DNA from: an uncultured Elusimicrobia bacterium
GTDB lineage: Bacteria; Elusimicrobiota; Elusimicrobia; Elusimicrobiales; Elusimicrobiaceae
Direction of reading: 5' to 3'
Length of the DNA: 61,982 nucleotides
Assembly: GCA_945913025.1 (NCBI GenBank)
Contig: CAMECJ010000009.1
Coordinates: 1 to 61,982, forward strand
This document shows, piece after piece, positions 1 through 9,587 of the stretch. The notes beneath the pieces are model-generated. The model was not told the DNA's origin and made no database searches. It saw only the letters and a program-made list of their open reading frames with translations. The number at the start of each line of letters is the position of its first letter. Position 1 is the first letter of the stretch. The translations under genes and the position numbers were made by a program.

Positions 1-153
1 AACCAAGTTAAGGGTACATAGTGGGCTAACAGCAAAACATAGGGATAAACTTATTTAAATATCAACTTTTTTGGCAATTAGGCTGTTTTTTCCCTCTTCC
101 CAGACGGCCTAAAATAAGCTATCCTATTATATATATTCTCCATTGGAGGGCTT

Positions 154-681
154 ATGCCTGAAAATCCGGTTTTAGAACGTGTATTATTTTCTGAAGAACA
201 ACTCGCTAAAAGAGTGGCCGAACTGGGCCGCCAAATTTCTGCCGATTACCGCGGCAAACAGCCGCTGTTTGTCGGTATTTTGCGCGGATGTATTTTGTTT
301 TATTCTGACTTAATGAAAAACATCAGCGTGGACTGCAATATGGATTTTATGTGTTTGTCGTCTTATTCCGGCACGTCTAGCACCGGCCAGGTGCGCACCA
401 TGCTCGATTTGCGCGAGAGCATTAAAGGCCGCCACGTTGTGGTGGTGGAGGATATTGTGGATACGGGGCTGACGCTTGAGTATCTGCTGGGTAATTTAAG
501 AAACCGCGGAGCGGCCAGTATCGAAATTTGCTGTCTGTTGGACAAACCCTGCAACCGTAAAGCCGAAGTGCATCCCAAATACGTCGGTTTTACCGTGGAG
601 AACGAATTTGTTATTGGGTACGGCTTGGATTATAACGAGCTTTACCGCAACCTTCCTTATATCGGAGTATTTAGAAAATAA
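154..681 (+). CDS. hpt: Hypoxanthine phosphoribosyltransferase
   Basis: Purine salvage enzyme that joins hypoxanthine or guanine to PRPP to give IMP or GMP in the cytoplasm. The 175 residues match the family length. The PRPP-binding signature VVVVEDIVDTG lies near residues 94-104, and the N-terminal FVGILRGC segment is the usual loop I region. The start is ATG 154, eight bases after a GGAGGG Shine-Dalgarno site. The stop overlaps the ftsH start by one base (TAATG), so the two genes are translationally coupled, the same hpt-ftsH order seen in many bacteria. Confidence 0.96.
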   Translation: MPENPVLERVLFSEEQLAKRVAELGRQISADYRGKQPLFVGILRGCILFYSDLMKNISVDCNMDFMCLSSYSGTSSTGQVRTMLDLRESIKGRHVVVVEDIVDTGLTLEYLLGNLRNRGAASIEICCLLDKPCNRKAEVHPKYVGFTVENEFVIGYGLDYNELYRNLPYIGVFRK

Positions 682-2612
682 TGAAGAACAAGAATCCGAA
701 CAGCCGCAGAATCATTTCTTTTGGCCAAATCGCCGCGTGGATTGCGGTGTTTGCGGCGGCCGTATTTTTATTTAATAAACCGTCGGCAAAACAAGCCGTA
801 TTGGATTATTCCGCTTTTAAACAGAAAGTAGCATTGGCAGAGGTGTCGGATTTAACGGTGTCGTCGGGGGTTATCTCCGGTATGTACAAAAACGAACAGG
901 GCCAGTTCGCCCCGTTTAAAACCGTACGTATGGAGGACCCGTCTCTGGTGCAGGAACTCTCGGCGGCCAAAATCGCTTACAAAGCCGAAGCGGATAAAAG
1001 TTGGATTGGCAATATCCTGTTTAATATCCTGTGGATTGTTCTGCTCATCGGGTTGTGGTGGTTCATCTTTTTGCGCCCGCAGCGAAGCGACGGCAAAAGT
1101 GCAATGAATTTTGCCCGTTCCAAGGCCAAAATGCAGGACCCGTCTAAAAACACCGTTACGTTTAAAGATGTGGCCGGCTGCGAAGAAGCCAAAGAAGAAT
1201 TGCAGGATGTTATCAAATTCTTGAAAAATCCGAAAAAATTTCAAAAGCTCGGCGGCAAGCTGCCCAAAGGCGTGCTTTTGTACGGCGCCCCCGGGACGGG
1301 TAAAACCCTTTTGGCCAAAGCTGTAGCGGGCGAAGCCGGAGTGGCGTTTTTCTCGGCTTCCGCTTCCGAGTTTGTGGAAATGTTCGTGGGCGTGGGCGCG
1401 GCGCGCGTGCGCGACTTGTTCGACCAAGCCAAAAAGAATTCTCCCGCCATTATTTTTATCGACGAATTGGACGCCGTCGGCAGACGCCGCTTTGCCGGTA
1501 TCGGCGGCGGGCATGACGAACGCGAACAAACCTTAAACCAGCTACTGATTGAACTGGACGGTTTTGAAAGTAAACAAGGCATTATTTTGATGGCGTCCAC
1601 CAACCGCCCTGATGTATTAGACCCCGCATTAATCCGCCCGGGCCGTTTTGACCGCCACATTTCCGTACCTGCGCCGGATTTAAAGGGCCGCGAAGATATT
1701 TTGAAAGTGCACGCCAAAAAAGTAAAATTGGCGGATGATGTAGATTTGAAAGTGGTTGCTAAAGGCACCCCCGGGTTTGTGGGGGCAGACCTTGCCAACG
1801 TGATCAATGAAGCCGCCATTTTGGCTGCCCGCGCCGATAAAGAAGCGGTGGAGAAAATTGATATGGACGAAGCGGTAGAACGCGTTATCGCGGGGCCGCA
1901 GAAAAAAAGCCGCATTATTTCCAAGCACGAGCGCGAAGTCATCGCCGCGCACGAAGTGGGCCATACCGTAGTCGCGCGGCTGACGAACCATTCGGATCCG
2001 GTGCATAAAGTAACCATTATTCCCCGCGGGCAGGCGCTGGGGTATACGCTTCAGCTGCCGCTTGAGGATAAATTTTTAACGAGCAAATCCGAACTGTTGG
2101 ACAAATTGTGTATTCTTTTGGCGGGCCGCGCGGCGGAAGAAATCGTGTTCGGGGAAATTACCTCCGGCGCGAGCGACGATTTGAACAAAACCATGGCTTA
2201 CGCCCGCAAGATGGTGGTGGAGCTCGGAATGAGTGAAAAACTCGGGCCGATTGCACTGCCCAGCGGCGAAGAAAGCGAAGTGTTTTTGGGGCGCGATTTA
2301 TCCCGCCACACCACGTATTCGGAAGAACTCGCCCGCACGATTGACGAAGAAATTATGAATTTGATTAAGTCGTCCTACGCACGCGCAAAGGAAATTATTG
2401 TTTCCCACCGCGCCGCGTTCGATAAATTGGTGGCCGTACTGCTTGAGAAAGAAGTAGTGGACGCTGCCGAAATTAACGACATTTTGGGCTTAAAACCCGC
2501 GGTGAAAGAGGACGCTTCGCCCGAGCCCGAAACGGCAGAACCCGCCAAAGAGGAACCGAAGGCGCCGAAGGACGTCCGTCCGGAAGCTAAACAAGCGGAA
2601 CTTTTTGACTGA
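681..2612 (+). CDS. ftsH: ATP-dependent zinc metalloprotease FtsH
   Basis: Membrane-anchored AAA+ protease for quality control of membrane and regulatory proteins. Two membrane segments (about residues 15-32 and 108-131) flank a short periplasmic domain. The AAA module has Walker A GAPGTGKT (202-209), Walker [13 protein letters not shown] and the second region of homology ([18 protein letters not shown]). The protease site is HEVGH (424-428), where the more common form is HEAGH; both zinc histidines and the catalytic glutamate are kept. An acidic, proline-rich tail follows residue ~600. Length (643) is normal. It is coupled to hpt by a one-base overlap. Confidence 0.97.
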   Translation: MKNKNPNSRRIISFGQIAAWIAVFAAAVFLFNKPSAKQAVLDYSAFKQKVALAEVSDLTVSSGVISGMYKNEQGQFAPFKTVRMEDPSLVQELSAAKIAYKAEADKSWIGNILFNILWIVLLIGLWWFIFLRPQRSDGKSAMNFARSKAKMQDPSKNTVTFKDVAGCEEAKEELQDVIKFLKNPKKFQKLGGKLPKGVLLYGAPGTGKTLLAKAVAGEAGVAFFSASASEFVEMFVGVGAARVRDLFDQAKKNSPAIIFIDELDAVGRRRFAGIGGGHDEREQTLNQLLIELDGFESKQGIILMASTNRPDVLDPALIRPGRFDRHISVPAPDLKGREDILKVHAKKVKLADDVDLKVVAKGTPGFVGADLANVINEAAILAARADKEAVEKIDMDEAVERVIAGPQKKSRIISKHEREVIAAHEVGHTVVARLTNHSDPVHKVTIIPRGQALGYTLQLPLEDKFLTSKSELLDKLCILLAGRAAEEIVFGEITSGASDDLNKTMAYARKMVVELGMSEKLGPIALPSGEESEVFLGRDLSRHTTYSEELARTIDEEIMNLIKSSYARAKEIIVSHRAAFDKLVAVLLEKEVVDAAEINDILGLKPAVKEDASPEPETAEPAKEEPKAPKDVRPEAKQAELFD

Positions 2613-2692
2613 GTTTCACCGCTCTTGCGGGAAACTACCGCACGCCCGTTTGGGGCTGTTTTGCCAAACCCGCGCGCAAAAGGAAGTGCAAC

Positions 2693-4045
2693 ATGGGAAA
2701 ATACTTCGGAACCGACGGAGTACGCGCCGTAGCGGGCGAGTTTCCGTTGGTGGATGATTTCATCCAAAAATTGGGGTATGCTGCATTAAAGCAACTGCAA
2801 AAATACGCCCAAAGCGGGCATCTAAAACCCCAGGTTATCATCGCGCAGGATTCCCGCGCGTCCGGCCCCGCCATTTTGGCGGCGCTTGAAAAAGGCATCC
2901 GCGCCAGCGGCGCAAACGTCGTGAGCGTAGGCATTGCTCCTACTCCGGCCGTGGCGTACCTTGTTAAACAAACGGGCAGTTTGTGCGGCGTCGTTATTTC
3001 CGCCAGCCATAATCCCGCCGAATTTAACGGCATCAAATTTTTTACCAACACCGGTACCAAATTGCCGGAGGAATTAGAAAATTCCATTGAAGCCGAAATC
3101 GAATTATTAACCTCCGTTCCTGCCCCCAAGGGAACTTTTTCTACAGATGAGTCCCTCATCAAATTGTACGAACAATTTTTAATATCCACTGTAGACGCGG
3201 ATTTGTTAAAAGGTACCAAAGTGGTGCTGGACTGTGCCAACGGCGCCAGTTATAAAGTGGCCGTGAACGTGTTTGCCGGGCTGGGAATGAATGTGACCGT
3301 TACCGCCGCCAAGCCGGACGGCGCGAATATCAATAAAAACGTCGGTGCATTGCATACCGAATTTATGCGTTCTTTGACGGTAAAAGAAAACGCGTTTGTC
3401 GGGTTTAGTTTCGACGGCGACGCGGACCGTGTAATAGCGTCCGATGAAAAAGGCCGCCAGTTGGATGGGGATAACATCATCGCTTCGTCCGCGTTATGTA
3501 TGAAAGAATCCGGCCGTCTGCGCGGCAATAAAGCTGTGCTGACTATTATGGCCAATTTGGGGTGCATTAATTATTTAAAAGAACACGGGGTGGAGGTAGA
3601 ACTGACTACCGTGGGCGACAAGTATGTGTCCGAAGCGCTTGAAAAAGGCGGCTTGTCCATCGGCGGGGAAACTTCCGGCCATATTATTTTTCGGGAATTT
3701 GCCAATACGGGCGACGGTATTTTGTCCGCCCTGCAATTTTTGCAATTTGTGAAGCGTTCGGGCAAACCCGTCAGTTGGTTTTTTGACCAGTGGACGCGCT
3801 ATCCGAGCAAATTAAAAGCCGTTGCCGTTACTCAAAAACCGCCGCTGGAATCGTTGGCCGGTTTTCTGCCGGAAGTGGCGGAAATTGAAAAGCAGATGAA
3901 CGGCAAGGGCCGCGTCATTGTGCGCTACAGCGGCACCGAACCGAAACTGCGTATTTTAGTGGAAGGGGAAGAAGAAAAACTGGTGGACCGTGTAATGACG
4001 GAAGTGGAAACGTTGTACCGGCAAAAAACGGAGGTTTTAAAATGA
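2693..4045 (+). CDS. glmM: Phosphoglucosamine mutase
   Basis: Converts glucosamine-6-phosphate to glucosamine-1-phosphate for UDP-GlcNAc, feeding peptidoglycan and LPS. The 450-residue protein has the phosphoserine motif SASHNP (active Ser about 105), the metal-binding loop DGDADR (241-246) and the phosphate-binding RYSGTEPKLR near the C-terminus. This is the GlmM subtype rather than a general hexomutase; a separate hexomutase lies at 24874. Start ATG 2693 follows AGGAAG. It ends in an ATGA overlap with pdxJ. glmS, the previous step in the pathway, is two genes downstream. Confidence 0.95.
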   Translation: MGKYFGTDGVRAVAGEFPLVDDFIQKLGYAALKQLQKYAQSGHLKPQVIIAQDSRASGPAILAALEKGIRASGANVVSVGIAPTPAVAYLVKQTGSLCGVVISASHNPAEFNGIKFFTNTGTKLPEELENSIEAEIELLTSVPAPKGTFSTDESLIKLYEQFLISTVDADLLKGTKVVLDCANGASYKVAVNVFAGLGMNVTVTAAKPDGANINKNVGALHTEFMRSLTVKENAFVGFSFDGDADRVIASDEKGRQLDGDNIIASSALCMKESGRLRGNKAVLTIMANLGCINYLKEHGVEVELTTVGDKYVSEALEKGGLSIGGETSGHIIFREFANTGDGILSALQFLQFVKRSGKPVSWFFDQWTRYPSKLKAVAVTQKPPLESLAGFLPEVAEIEKQMNGKGRVIVRYSGTEPKLRILVEGEEEKLVDRVMTEVETLYRQKTEVLK

Positions 4046-4758
4046 CTTTAAAATTAGGCGTTAATATCGACCATATTGCCACTTTGCGCCAGGCGCGCCG
4101 CGCTCCGTACCCGGATCCGGTGGACGCTGCGGCCGTGTGCCTCAGCACGGGAGCGGATTACATCGTCGTCCATTTGCGCAAAGACCAGCGCCACATCAAC
4201 GAAAAAGACGTGGCCCGCCTGTGCAAAACCTTCCCCGGCAAAATCCATTTGGAATGTTCCTACACGCCGGAACTGGAAAAAGCCGCACTTAAATACAAAC
4301 CGTTTTCCGTCTGCATCGTACCGGAAGAACCCGGCGAAGTAACCACCACAGGCGGCCTTAAATTTACGCCCAAAGTGCAACAACGCTTAATGGAGATGAT
4401 TGAAAAACTCCACAAAAAGAAAATTTTAGTCAGCCTGTTTGTCAGCCCCTCGGCGGCGGATATCCGCACGGCGGCCAAACTGGGGGCGGACATTGTAGAA
4501 CTGTGCACGCGCGATTACAGCGAAGCGGCAACGGCCAAAGTTTCCCGCAAACTTTTGCAGGATTTGGCGCTGTCGGCCTTGCTCGCCAAAGAGCTGGGGC
4601 TTGAAGTCCACGCCGGGCACGGACTGGATTACCACAACGTGCTGGCGGTGGCGGACATCGGCGGTATGGCGTGTATGAACATCGGGTTTTCCGTTATTAC
4701 GCGCGCGGTATTTGCGGGGCTGCCCGCGGCTGTAAGCGAAATGAAAGGCTTATTATAA
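4042..4758 (+). CDS. pdxJ: Pyridoxine 5'-phosphate synthase
   Basis: Last ring-forming step of the DXP-dependent vitamin B6 pathway: condenses 3-amino-2-oxopropyl phosphate with deoxyxylulose 5-phosphate to make PNP. The 238-residue TIM barrel opens with the PdxJ hallmark GVNIDHIATLRQAR and carries HLECSYTPELE in the middle and GHGLDYHNV near the end. It overlaps glmM by four bases (ATGA) and is followed nine bases later by glmS. PdxJ therefore sits between the two amino-sugar genes and is presumably co-expressed with them. Confidence 0.96.
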   Translation: MTLKLGVNIDHIATLRQARRAPYPDPVDAAAVCLSTGADYIVVHLRKDQRHINEKDVARLCKTFPGKIHLECSYTPELEKAALKYKPFSVCIVPEEPGEVTTTGGLKFTPKVQQRLMEMIEKLHKKKILVSLFVSPSAADIRTAAKLGADIVELCTRDYSEAATAKVSRKLLQDLALSALLAKELGLEVHAGHGLDYHNVLAVADIGGMACMNIGFSVITRAVFAGLPAAVSEMKGLL

Positions 4759-4767
4759 GGAGCGTCT

Positions 4768-6609
4768 ATGTGCGGAATTATCGGATATGTAGGAAACAAT
4801 AACAGCGTTCCTTACATCATAGACGGTCTTAAAAAATTGGAATACCGCGGGTATGATTCCGCCGGTATTTCCATTTTGCAAAACGGGCGGTTGGTAACGG
4901 TGCGCGCCGTAGGCAAGGTGGCGGAGCTGGAAAAAGCTGCGCTTCTGGCCAACCCCAAAGGTTCGACGGGTATCGGCCATACGCGCTGGGCTACGCACGG
5001 AAAACCGAGCGAGGAAAACTCCCACCCGCATACCGATTGCACGGGCGACATTGTCGTTGTGCATAACGGTATCATCGAAAATTATCTTATCCTGCGCGAC
5101 AAACTCCAGTCCTTGGGCCACCGCTTCAAAAGCGAAACGGATACCGAGGTCATCGCGCATTTAATCGAAGAAAATTTAAAACACGTTTCCGCCGCAACTG
5201 ACGCGGACCTGCTGATTAAAGCCGTGCGAAAAACGAATGCGGAAATTTCCGGCGCGTTTGCGTACGGCGTACTATGGGCGCGCACGCCAGGGCTGCTCGT
5301 CGGCGTGAAAAACCAGAGCCCGATGGTGGTGGGCCTCGGCGAAAATGAAAACTTTTTGGCATCCGATGTTCCCGCTTTCTTAAAACATACGAACAAAGTG
5401 TTGTTTCTGGAAGACGGCGAAATTGCCGTGCTGCGCGTGGACGGCGCAACGGTGCTTGGCAAGGACGGCAAAGCCAAAAAGCCAAAACCCGTTAAAATTT
5501 CTTGGGATCAGCAAACCGCCGAAAAAGGCGGATATCCGCATTTTATGCTGAAAGAAATTTACGACCAGCCCCAAGCCATTGAAGACACCCTGCGCACCGC
5601 GCGGACCGACTTTGGCAAAATCCTGGGGCTGAATACGGAAGCGCTGCGCGGGCTTCAGAATATCCATATTATTGCCTGCGGTACGGCGTATCATGCGGGG
5701 CTTGTCGGCAAGTATTATATCGAACAGTTTGCCGGAATCCCCGTCAGCGTGGACCTGGCGAGCGAATACAAATACCGCACTGTTCCGCACCGCGTGGATA
5801 CGCTGGCAATTGCCATCAGCCAGTCGGGCGAAACGGCCGACACTATCGGCGCGGTAAAGAAAGCCAAGTCGCTCGGGTTTCGTACGCTTGCCATTTGCAA
5901 CGTGCTGGGGTCTACGCTTACGCGCACGTGCGACAGCACATTCTTTACCCACTGCGGGCCGGAAATCAGCGTGGCGTCCACCAAGGCGTTTACCAGCCAG
6001 ATTACGTCGATGTATGCGCTTGCGATTTTTTTGGGCAACGCCAACGGAAACCTCAGCCAAACCGTATTTGACAAACTTTATAAAGAGCTGATGGCTCTTC
6101 CCAAAGCCATGAGCGAAGCGGTAAAAGACGAATATACCGTCCGCCACTTAACGCGTAAAATTTACAAAGCGGACCGCTTTATATTCTTGGGCCGCAACGT
6201 CAATTTCCCAATCGCGTTGGAAGGCGCGCTTAAATTAAAAGAAGTTTCTTACCGCAGTGCGGAAGGTTTTGCGGCGGGAGAAATCAAACACGGGCCGATT
6301 TCGATTATCGATAAAGGCACCCCTGTGTTTATGCTCATGCCGTACGACAGCCTGTTTGAAAAAATGCTTTCCGCCTGCCAGGAATGCCGCGCTCGCGGCG
6401 CGTTTGTGGTGGCCGTTACCACAGAGCAGGGAGCCAAGCAGGCCAAAGATGTGGCGGATAAAGTTATCCTCGTCCCGCAGGCGAGCGAGTTTTTACAGCC
6501 CGTACTTAACGTGGTGCCCTTGCAATTTTTGGCGTATTGGATTGCTAAACGGCTGGGGTGCGATATTGACCAGCCGCGCAACCTGGCCAAGAGCGTAACG
6601 GTGGAATAA
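4768..6609 (+). CDS. glmS: Glutamine-fructose-6-phosphate aminotransferase (isomerizing)
   Basis: Makes glucosamine-6-phosphate from fructose-6-phosphate and glutamine, the entry step to UDP-GlcNAc. The N-terminal glutaminase domain begins MCGIIGYVG with the catalytic Cys2. Two SIS sugar-isomerase domains follow (roughly 290-430, with SQSGETADT and STKAFTSQ, and 460-600). It ends LAKSVTVE, the typical C-tail. Length 613 is normal. Start ATG 4768 follows AAGGAG. The leader upstream is only nine bases, so there is no room for a glmS ribozyme. Confidence 0.97.
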   Translation: MCGIIGYVGNNNSVPYIIDGLKKLEYRGYDSAGISILQNGRLVTVRAVGKVAELEKAALLANPKGSTGIGHTRWATHGKPSEENSHPHTDCTGDIVVVHNGIIENYLILRDKLQSLGHRFKSETDTEVIAHLIEENLKHVSAATDADLLIKAVRKTNAEISGAFAYGVLWARTPGLLVGVKNQSPMVVGLGENENFLASDVPAFLKHTNKVLFLEDGEIAVLRVDGATVLGKDGKAKKPKPVKISWDQQTAEKGGYPHFMLKEIYDQPQAIEDTLRTARTDFGKILGLNTEALRGLQNIHIIACGTAYHAGLVGKYYIEQFAGIPVSVDLASEYKYRTVPHRVDTLAIAISQSGETADTIGAVKKAKSLGFRTLAICNVLGSTLTRTCDSTFFTHCGPEISVASTKAFTSQITSMYALAIFLGNANGNLSQTVFDKLYKELMALPKAMSEAVKDEYTVRHLTRKIYKADRFIFLGRNVNFPIALEGALKLKEVSYRSAEGFAAGEIKHGPISIIDKGTPVFMLMPYDSLFEKMLSACQECRARGAFVVAVTTEQGAKQAKDVADKVILVPQASEFLQPVLNVVPLQFLAYWIAKRLGCDIDQPRNLAKSVTVE

Positions 6610-6610
6610 T

Positions 6611-6961
6611 ATGGAAATCATCGGCTTGGGAACGGATTTAATCGAAGTGGAACGCATTAAAGCGTTTGCCGAAAAACAGGGCGCGCTTGAGCGGATTTTT
6701 TCGGAAGAAGAAATCGCCTACTGTTTAGCGCGCAAAAACCGTTACCAACACTTGGCCGTCCGGTTTGCGGCTAAAGAAGCCGTTTATAAAGCTTTGCCTT
6801 TTGACGGAGTATCGTTTAAAAGTATTTCCGTTATCAATTTGGAAAGCGGCCGTCCCAAGGTACATGTAAACGACCGCCGTTTTGACGGTCTTTGTGTTTT
6901 AATTTCGCTGTCGCACACCGAACATTACGCGACGGCTTCGGCGGTGGTATACCGTGATTAA
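6611..6961 (+). CDS. acpS: Holo-[acyl-carrier-protein] synthase
   Basis: Transfers 4'-phosphopantetheine from CoA to ACP, activating fatty-acid synthesis. The 116-residue protein shows the two family motifs GTDLIEVERI (Mg-binding Asp8) and FAAKEAVYKAL (catalytic Glu near 58). It begins one base after the glmS stop and overlaps nnrD by eight bases, so it sits in a tightly coupled operon. The acpS-yjeF neighbourhood is common in bacteria. Confidence 0.95.
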   Translation: MEIIGLGTDLIEVERIKAFAEKQGALERIFSEEEIAYCLARKNRYQHLAVRFAAKEAVYKALPFDGVSFKSISVINLESGRPKVHVNDRRFDGLCVLISLSHTEHYATASAVVYRD

Positions 6962-7853
6962 AAAAATAACGCGTGAAGAAGTCCGCTCCCGTTGGCCCGT
7001 CCGTCCGCAAGAGGCCAACAAAGGCTCGTTCGGCCGCGTGCTGGTGGTGGCAGGATCGCGCACGATGTGCGGCGCGGGTTTTTTATGTGCCAAAAGCGCG
7101 CTGCTATCCGGCGCGGGGCTTGTATTTTGGGCGCTTCCCCAAAGTATGCAGCCCGCATTTGCCGCCGCGCTGCCGGAAGTCATCACGCTGCCGCTGCCGG
7201 AAACGGATTCGGGGGAGCTGGCCGCGGAAGCGTTTGACGAGATGCAGTCTTTTTGCGCCGATAGAAAACCGTCGGTGGCCGTTATCGGCCCTGGTATGGG
7301 CAAAAGCCCGTTGTTCTCCCGCTTATTGACGGAGCTGGATTTGCCGCAAATTGTGGATGCCGATGCGCTAAATTTTATGGCGGCCGAAAACGGCACCGTT
7401 TGGTTGCATAATACCCCCGTCATTTATACGCCCCACGCGGGGGAAATGGCGCGGCTCTTAAAAACGGATATCGCGCGGGATGAAAATGCCCGGCTCTCGC
7501 AAGTGCGGGAACTGGCCCGCCAAACGGGCGGCGTTTGTTTGTTAAAAGGCGCGGGGACGTTGGTTTGTGCGGAGGAGGAACTTCCCGCCGTGTGGCAAAA
7601 TACCACGGGCAGCCCCGCACTGGCTAAAGCAGGCTCGGGCGATGTTTTATCTGGTGTGATTGGCGGTTTGTGGGCACAGCTTGGAAAGACGGCCGGATTT
7701 GATTTGCAGTCTGCATTTTCTGCGGCGCTGTGCGGCGTATACGTCCACGGCCTGGCGGGCGATTTGGCCGCCCAGGCGCGTACGGATTACGGCGTTTTGG
7801 CGGGAGATACCGCCCTTCAAATTCCGGCGGCCATAAAAGAAATTTTAAACTGA
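6954..7853 (+). CDS. nnrD: ADP-dependent NAD(P)H-hydrate dehydratase
   Basis: Repairs hydrated NAD(P)HX back to NAD(P)H with ADP or ATP. The 299 residues correspond only to the C-terminal carbohydrate-kinase domain of YjeF proteins; the usual N-terminal epimerase half (NnrE) is absent and must be encoded elsewhere if present. Visible motifs are GPGMGKS and the nucleotide-site segment GSPALAKAGSGDVLSG. The start is GTG 6954, inside the end of acpS. Confidence 0.93.
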   Translation: MIKKITREEVRSRWPVRPQEANKGSFGRVLVVAGSRTMCGAGFLCAKSALLSGAGLVFWALPQSMQPAFAAALPEVITLPLPETDSGELAAEAFDEMQSFCADRKPSVAVIGPGMGKSPLFSRLLTELDLPQIVDADALNFMAAENGTVWLHNTPVIYTPHAGEMARLLKTDIARDENARLSQVRELARQTGGVCLLKGAGTLVCAEEELPAVWQNTTGSPALAKAGSGDVLSGVIGGLWAQLGKTAGFDLQSAFSAALCGVYVHGLAGDLAAQARTDYGVLAGDTALQIPAAIKEILN

Positions 7854-7872
7854 TTTTGTACGGGAGGAATTT

Positions 7873-8772
7873 ATGAACTCGGTACTTTACGTCGCGTTGA
7901 TTTTGCTGGGCGCACTGGGGATTATTTCTCTGCTGACCGTATGGTTTTGCATGCGCGCGGCCAAAAATGTGCTTCACCCCGTTTCCAAACGCAAGCCGCT
8001 TGACGCGTGGCCGGACCAGTTTGGCCTGCCTTACGAAAATGTATGTTTTAAAACCGAGGACAAGGTTCAGCTGAAAGGTTGGTTTATCACCAGTGAATCA
8101 GACTCAAATAAAACGATTATTCTGATGCACGGCTGGGGGATGAACCGCGCCGATATTTTAAAGAATACACATTTCTTGCGCGATTTGGGTTTTAACTTGT
8201 TTTACTTTGATTTCCGCGCTCTCGGCGAAAGCGGCGGAAAGACGAGTTCGATAGGATATTTGGAACTCAAAGACGTGGCGGCTGCTGTGCGTTTTTTAAA
8301 AGAAACGCGTCCGCAATTTTGCGAAAAAATCGGTCTGTACGGTCTTTCTATGGGGGGGATGGTGGCTATTTGCGAAGCCGCGCGCAATCCGGAAATTTTG
8401 TGTGTGGCGGCGGAAGCGTCGTATTATTCGTTTAGGCGCGTTGTATCGCGTTGGGCGTGGGTGCATCATCACGTGCCGTATTTCCCGCTGATTCCGATTA
8501 TTCTGCACTATATCCGTAAATATTTGGGCGTCAATCCCGAACGCTACAGCCCGAAATACAACATTCCCAAGATTGCTCCGCGGCCGGTGTTTATTATTCA
8601 CGGACGGTACGATAATTTAGTGCCTGCCGCACAGGCAAAACTGCTTTACAAGAATGCCGGACAACCCAAGAACATCTGGTTGGTGCCCGGGGCAAAACAT
8701 AATAAATGTGCCGAAGTGGGCGGGTTTGAATACAAACAGCGGTTGGCGGATTTCTTCCGGCAGAATTTATAA
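7873..8772 (+). CDS. Membrane-anchored alpha/beta hydrolase
   Basis: A serine hydrolase of the YfhR/Bem46-like group with an N-terminal membrane anchor (about residues 3-26). The nucleophile elbow is GLSMGG, the oxyanion region HGWGMN, the acid probably lies in GRYDNLVP, and the histidine in GAKHNKC. The substrate cannot be told from sequence; related proteins are esterases or peptidases of unknown role. It starts 19 bases after nnrD behind GGGAGGA and is closed by an intrinsic terminator at 8780. Confidence 0.85.
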   Translation: MNSVLYVALILLGALGIISLLTVWFCMRAAKNVLHPVSKRKPLDAWPDQFGLPYENVCFKTEDKVQLKGWFITSESDSNKTIILMHGWGMNRADILKNTHFLRDLGFNLFYFDFRALGESGGKTSSIGYLELKDVAAAVRFLKETRPQFCEKIGLYGLSMGGMVAICEAARNPEILCVAAEASYYSFRRVVSRWAWVHHHVPYFPLIPIILHYIRKYLGVNPERYSPKYNIPKIAPRPVFIIHGRYDNLVPAAQAKLLYKNAGQPKNIWLVPGAKHNKCAEVGGFEYKQRLADFFRQNL

Positions 8773-8779
8773 ATAGTAC

Positions 8780-8804
8780 GCCCGCCGAACCGCGGGCATT
8801 TTTT
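8780..8804 (+). terminator. Intrinsic terminator after the hydrolase gene
   Basis: Six-base-pair GC stem (GCCCGC/GCGGGC) followed by six T. It ends directly in the AGGAGA ribosome-binding site of the next gene. Confidence 0.75.
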
Positions 8805-8813
8805 AGGAGAAAT

Positions 8814-9458
8814 ATGAAAATCGCTATTTTTGATTTGGACGGAACCCTTTTAAATACCATCGCCGATTTGGCCGCTGCGGCCAACCACGCGTTGGAAGCG
8901 CTGGGCTTCCCCCGCCGCGCGGAAGAAGAGTGTGTACAATTTGTGGGCAACGGCGTAACCAAATTATTGGAGCGCGCCTTGCCGGACGGCGATAAAACCG
9001 CCGAGAATATAGAGCGGATGCGCGGGGCGTTTTTTAAGTATTACGATGAACATTTATGGGATAAAACGACCGTTTACTCCGGCGTGACGGAACTGTTGGA
9101 AATGTTGCAATCCCGCGGCGTTTTACTGGCGGTGGCGTCCAACAAATACCAAAGTGCGACGCAGCGGCTTGTAAAACATTTTTTCCCGCAAATTAACTTT
9201 CTGGAAGTGTTGGGACAGCGCGAAGGATTCCCCGTAAAGCCGGATCCGGATATTGTAAACGAAATTATGCTCTCTGCCGGTGTGCGCAAAGAAGCGGTTT
9301 TGTATGTCGGAGATTCGGACGTGGATATGCAAACGGCTAAAAACGCAGGCGTGCGCGTGTGTGCGGTTACGTGGGGGTTCCGTTCGCGGGAGTTATTAGA
9401 AAGTTTCCGTCCGGATTTTATTGCAGATACCGCGTGTGAAATTTTGACAATGATTTAG
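8814..9458 (+). CDS. gph: HAD-family phosphatase, phosphoglycolate phosphatase type
   Basis: HAD superfamily hydrolase of 214 residues. Motif I is FDLDGTLLNT, with the two catalytic aspartates; the motif III region is KPDPDIVNEI; motif IV is VGDSDVDMQTAKNAG. The small helical cap between motifs I and II fits the Gph/PgmB branch. Phosphoglycolate phosphatase is the best guess, but other small phosphoesters or beta-phosphoglucose are possible. Start ATG 8814 follows TTAGGAGA. Confidence 0.85.
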   Translation: MKIAIFDLDGTLLNTIADLAAAANHALEALGFPRRAEEECVQFVGNGVTKLLERALPDGDKTAENIERMRGAFFKYYDEHLWDKTTVYSGVTELLEMLQSRGVLLAVASNKYQSATQRLVKHFFPQINFLEVLGQREGFPVKPDPDIVNEIMLSAGVRKEAVLYVGDSDVDMQTAKNAGVRVCAVTWGFRSRELLESFRPDFIADTACEILTMI

Positions 9459-9572
9459 CCGTATACAAAACGGGAACGGGGCAAGTGTTTTTGCCTTTTG
9501 TCCTTATTTCATTATTTTAAGAGTCCGATTTTGGGTGTTGCGCGGAAAATGATTGCATTTGTTTGTCTAAAC

Positions 9573-9587
9573 TGCTATAATAAAGTG
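9573..9587 (+). promoter_or_regulatory. Stable-RNA promoter of the initiator tRNA
   Basis: TATAAT at 9576-9581 with a weak -35 (TTGCAT, 9553-9558) at 17 bp. The 15-base string TGCTATAATAAAGTG recurs exactly on the minus strand at 57049-57063 in front of the structured RNA. The -10 box ends only four bases before the mature tRNA 5' end, so the primary transcript would have almost no 5' leader. Confidence 0.7.

Noticed and set aside
1-60. Resemblance of the first ~30 bases to the 5' end of 23S rRNA
   Set aside because: Only a short AAGTTAAGGG...GTGGG similarity that does not continue into the conserved GGATGCC region; treated as chance. Otherwise 1-153 holds only the hpt promoter area.
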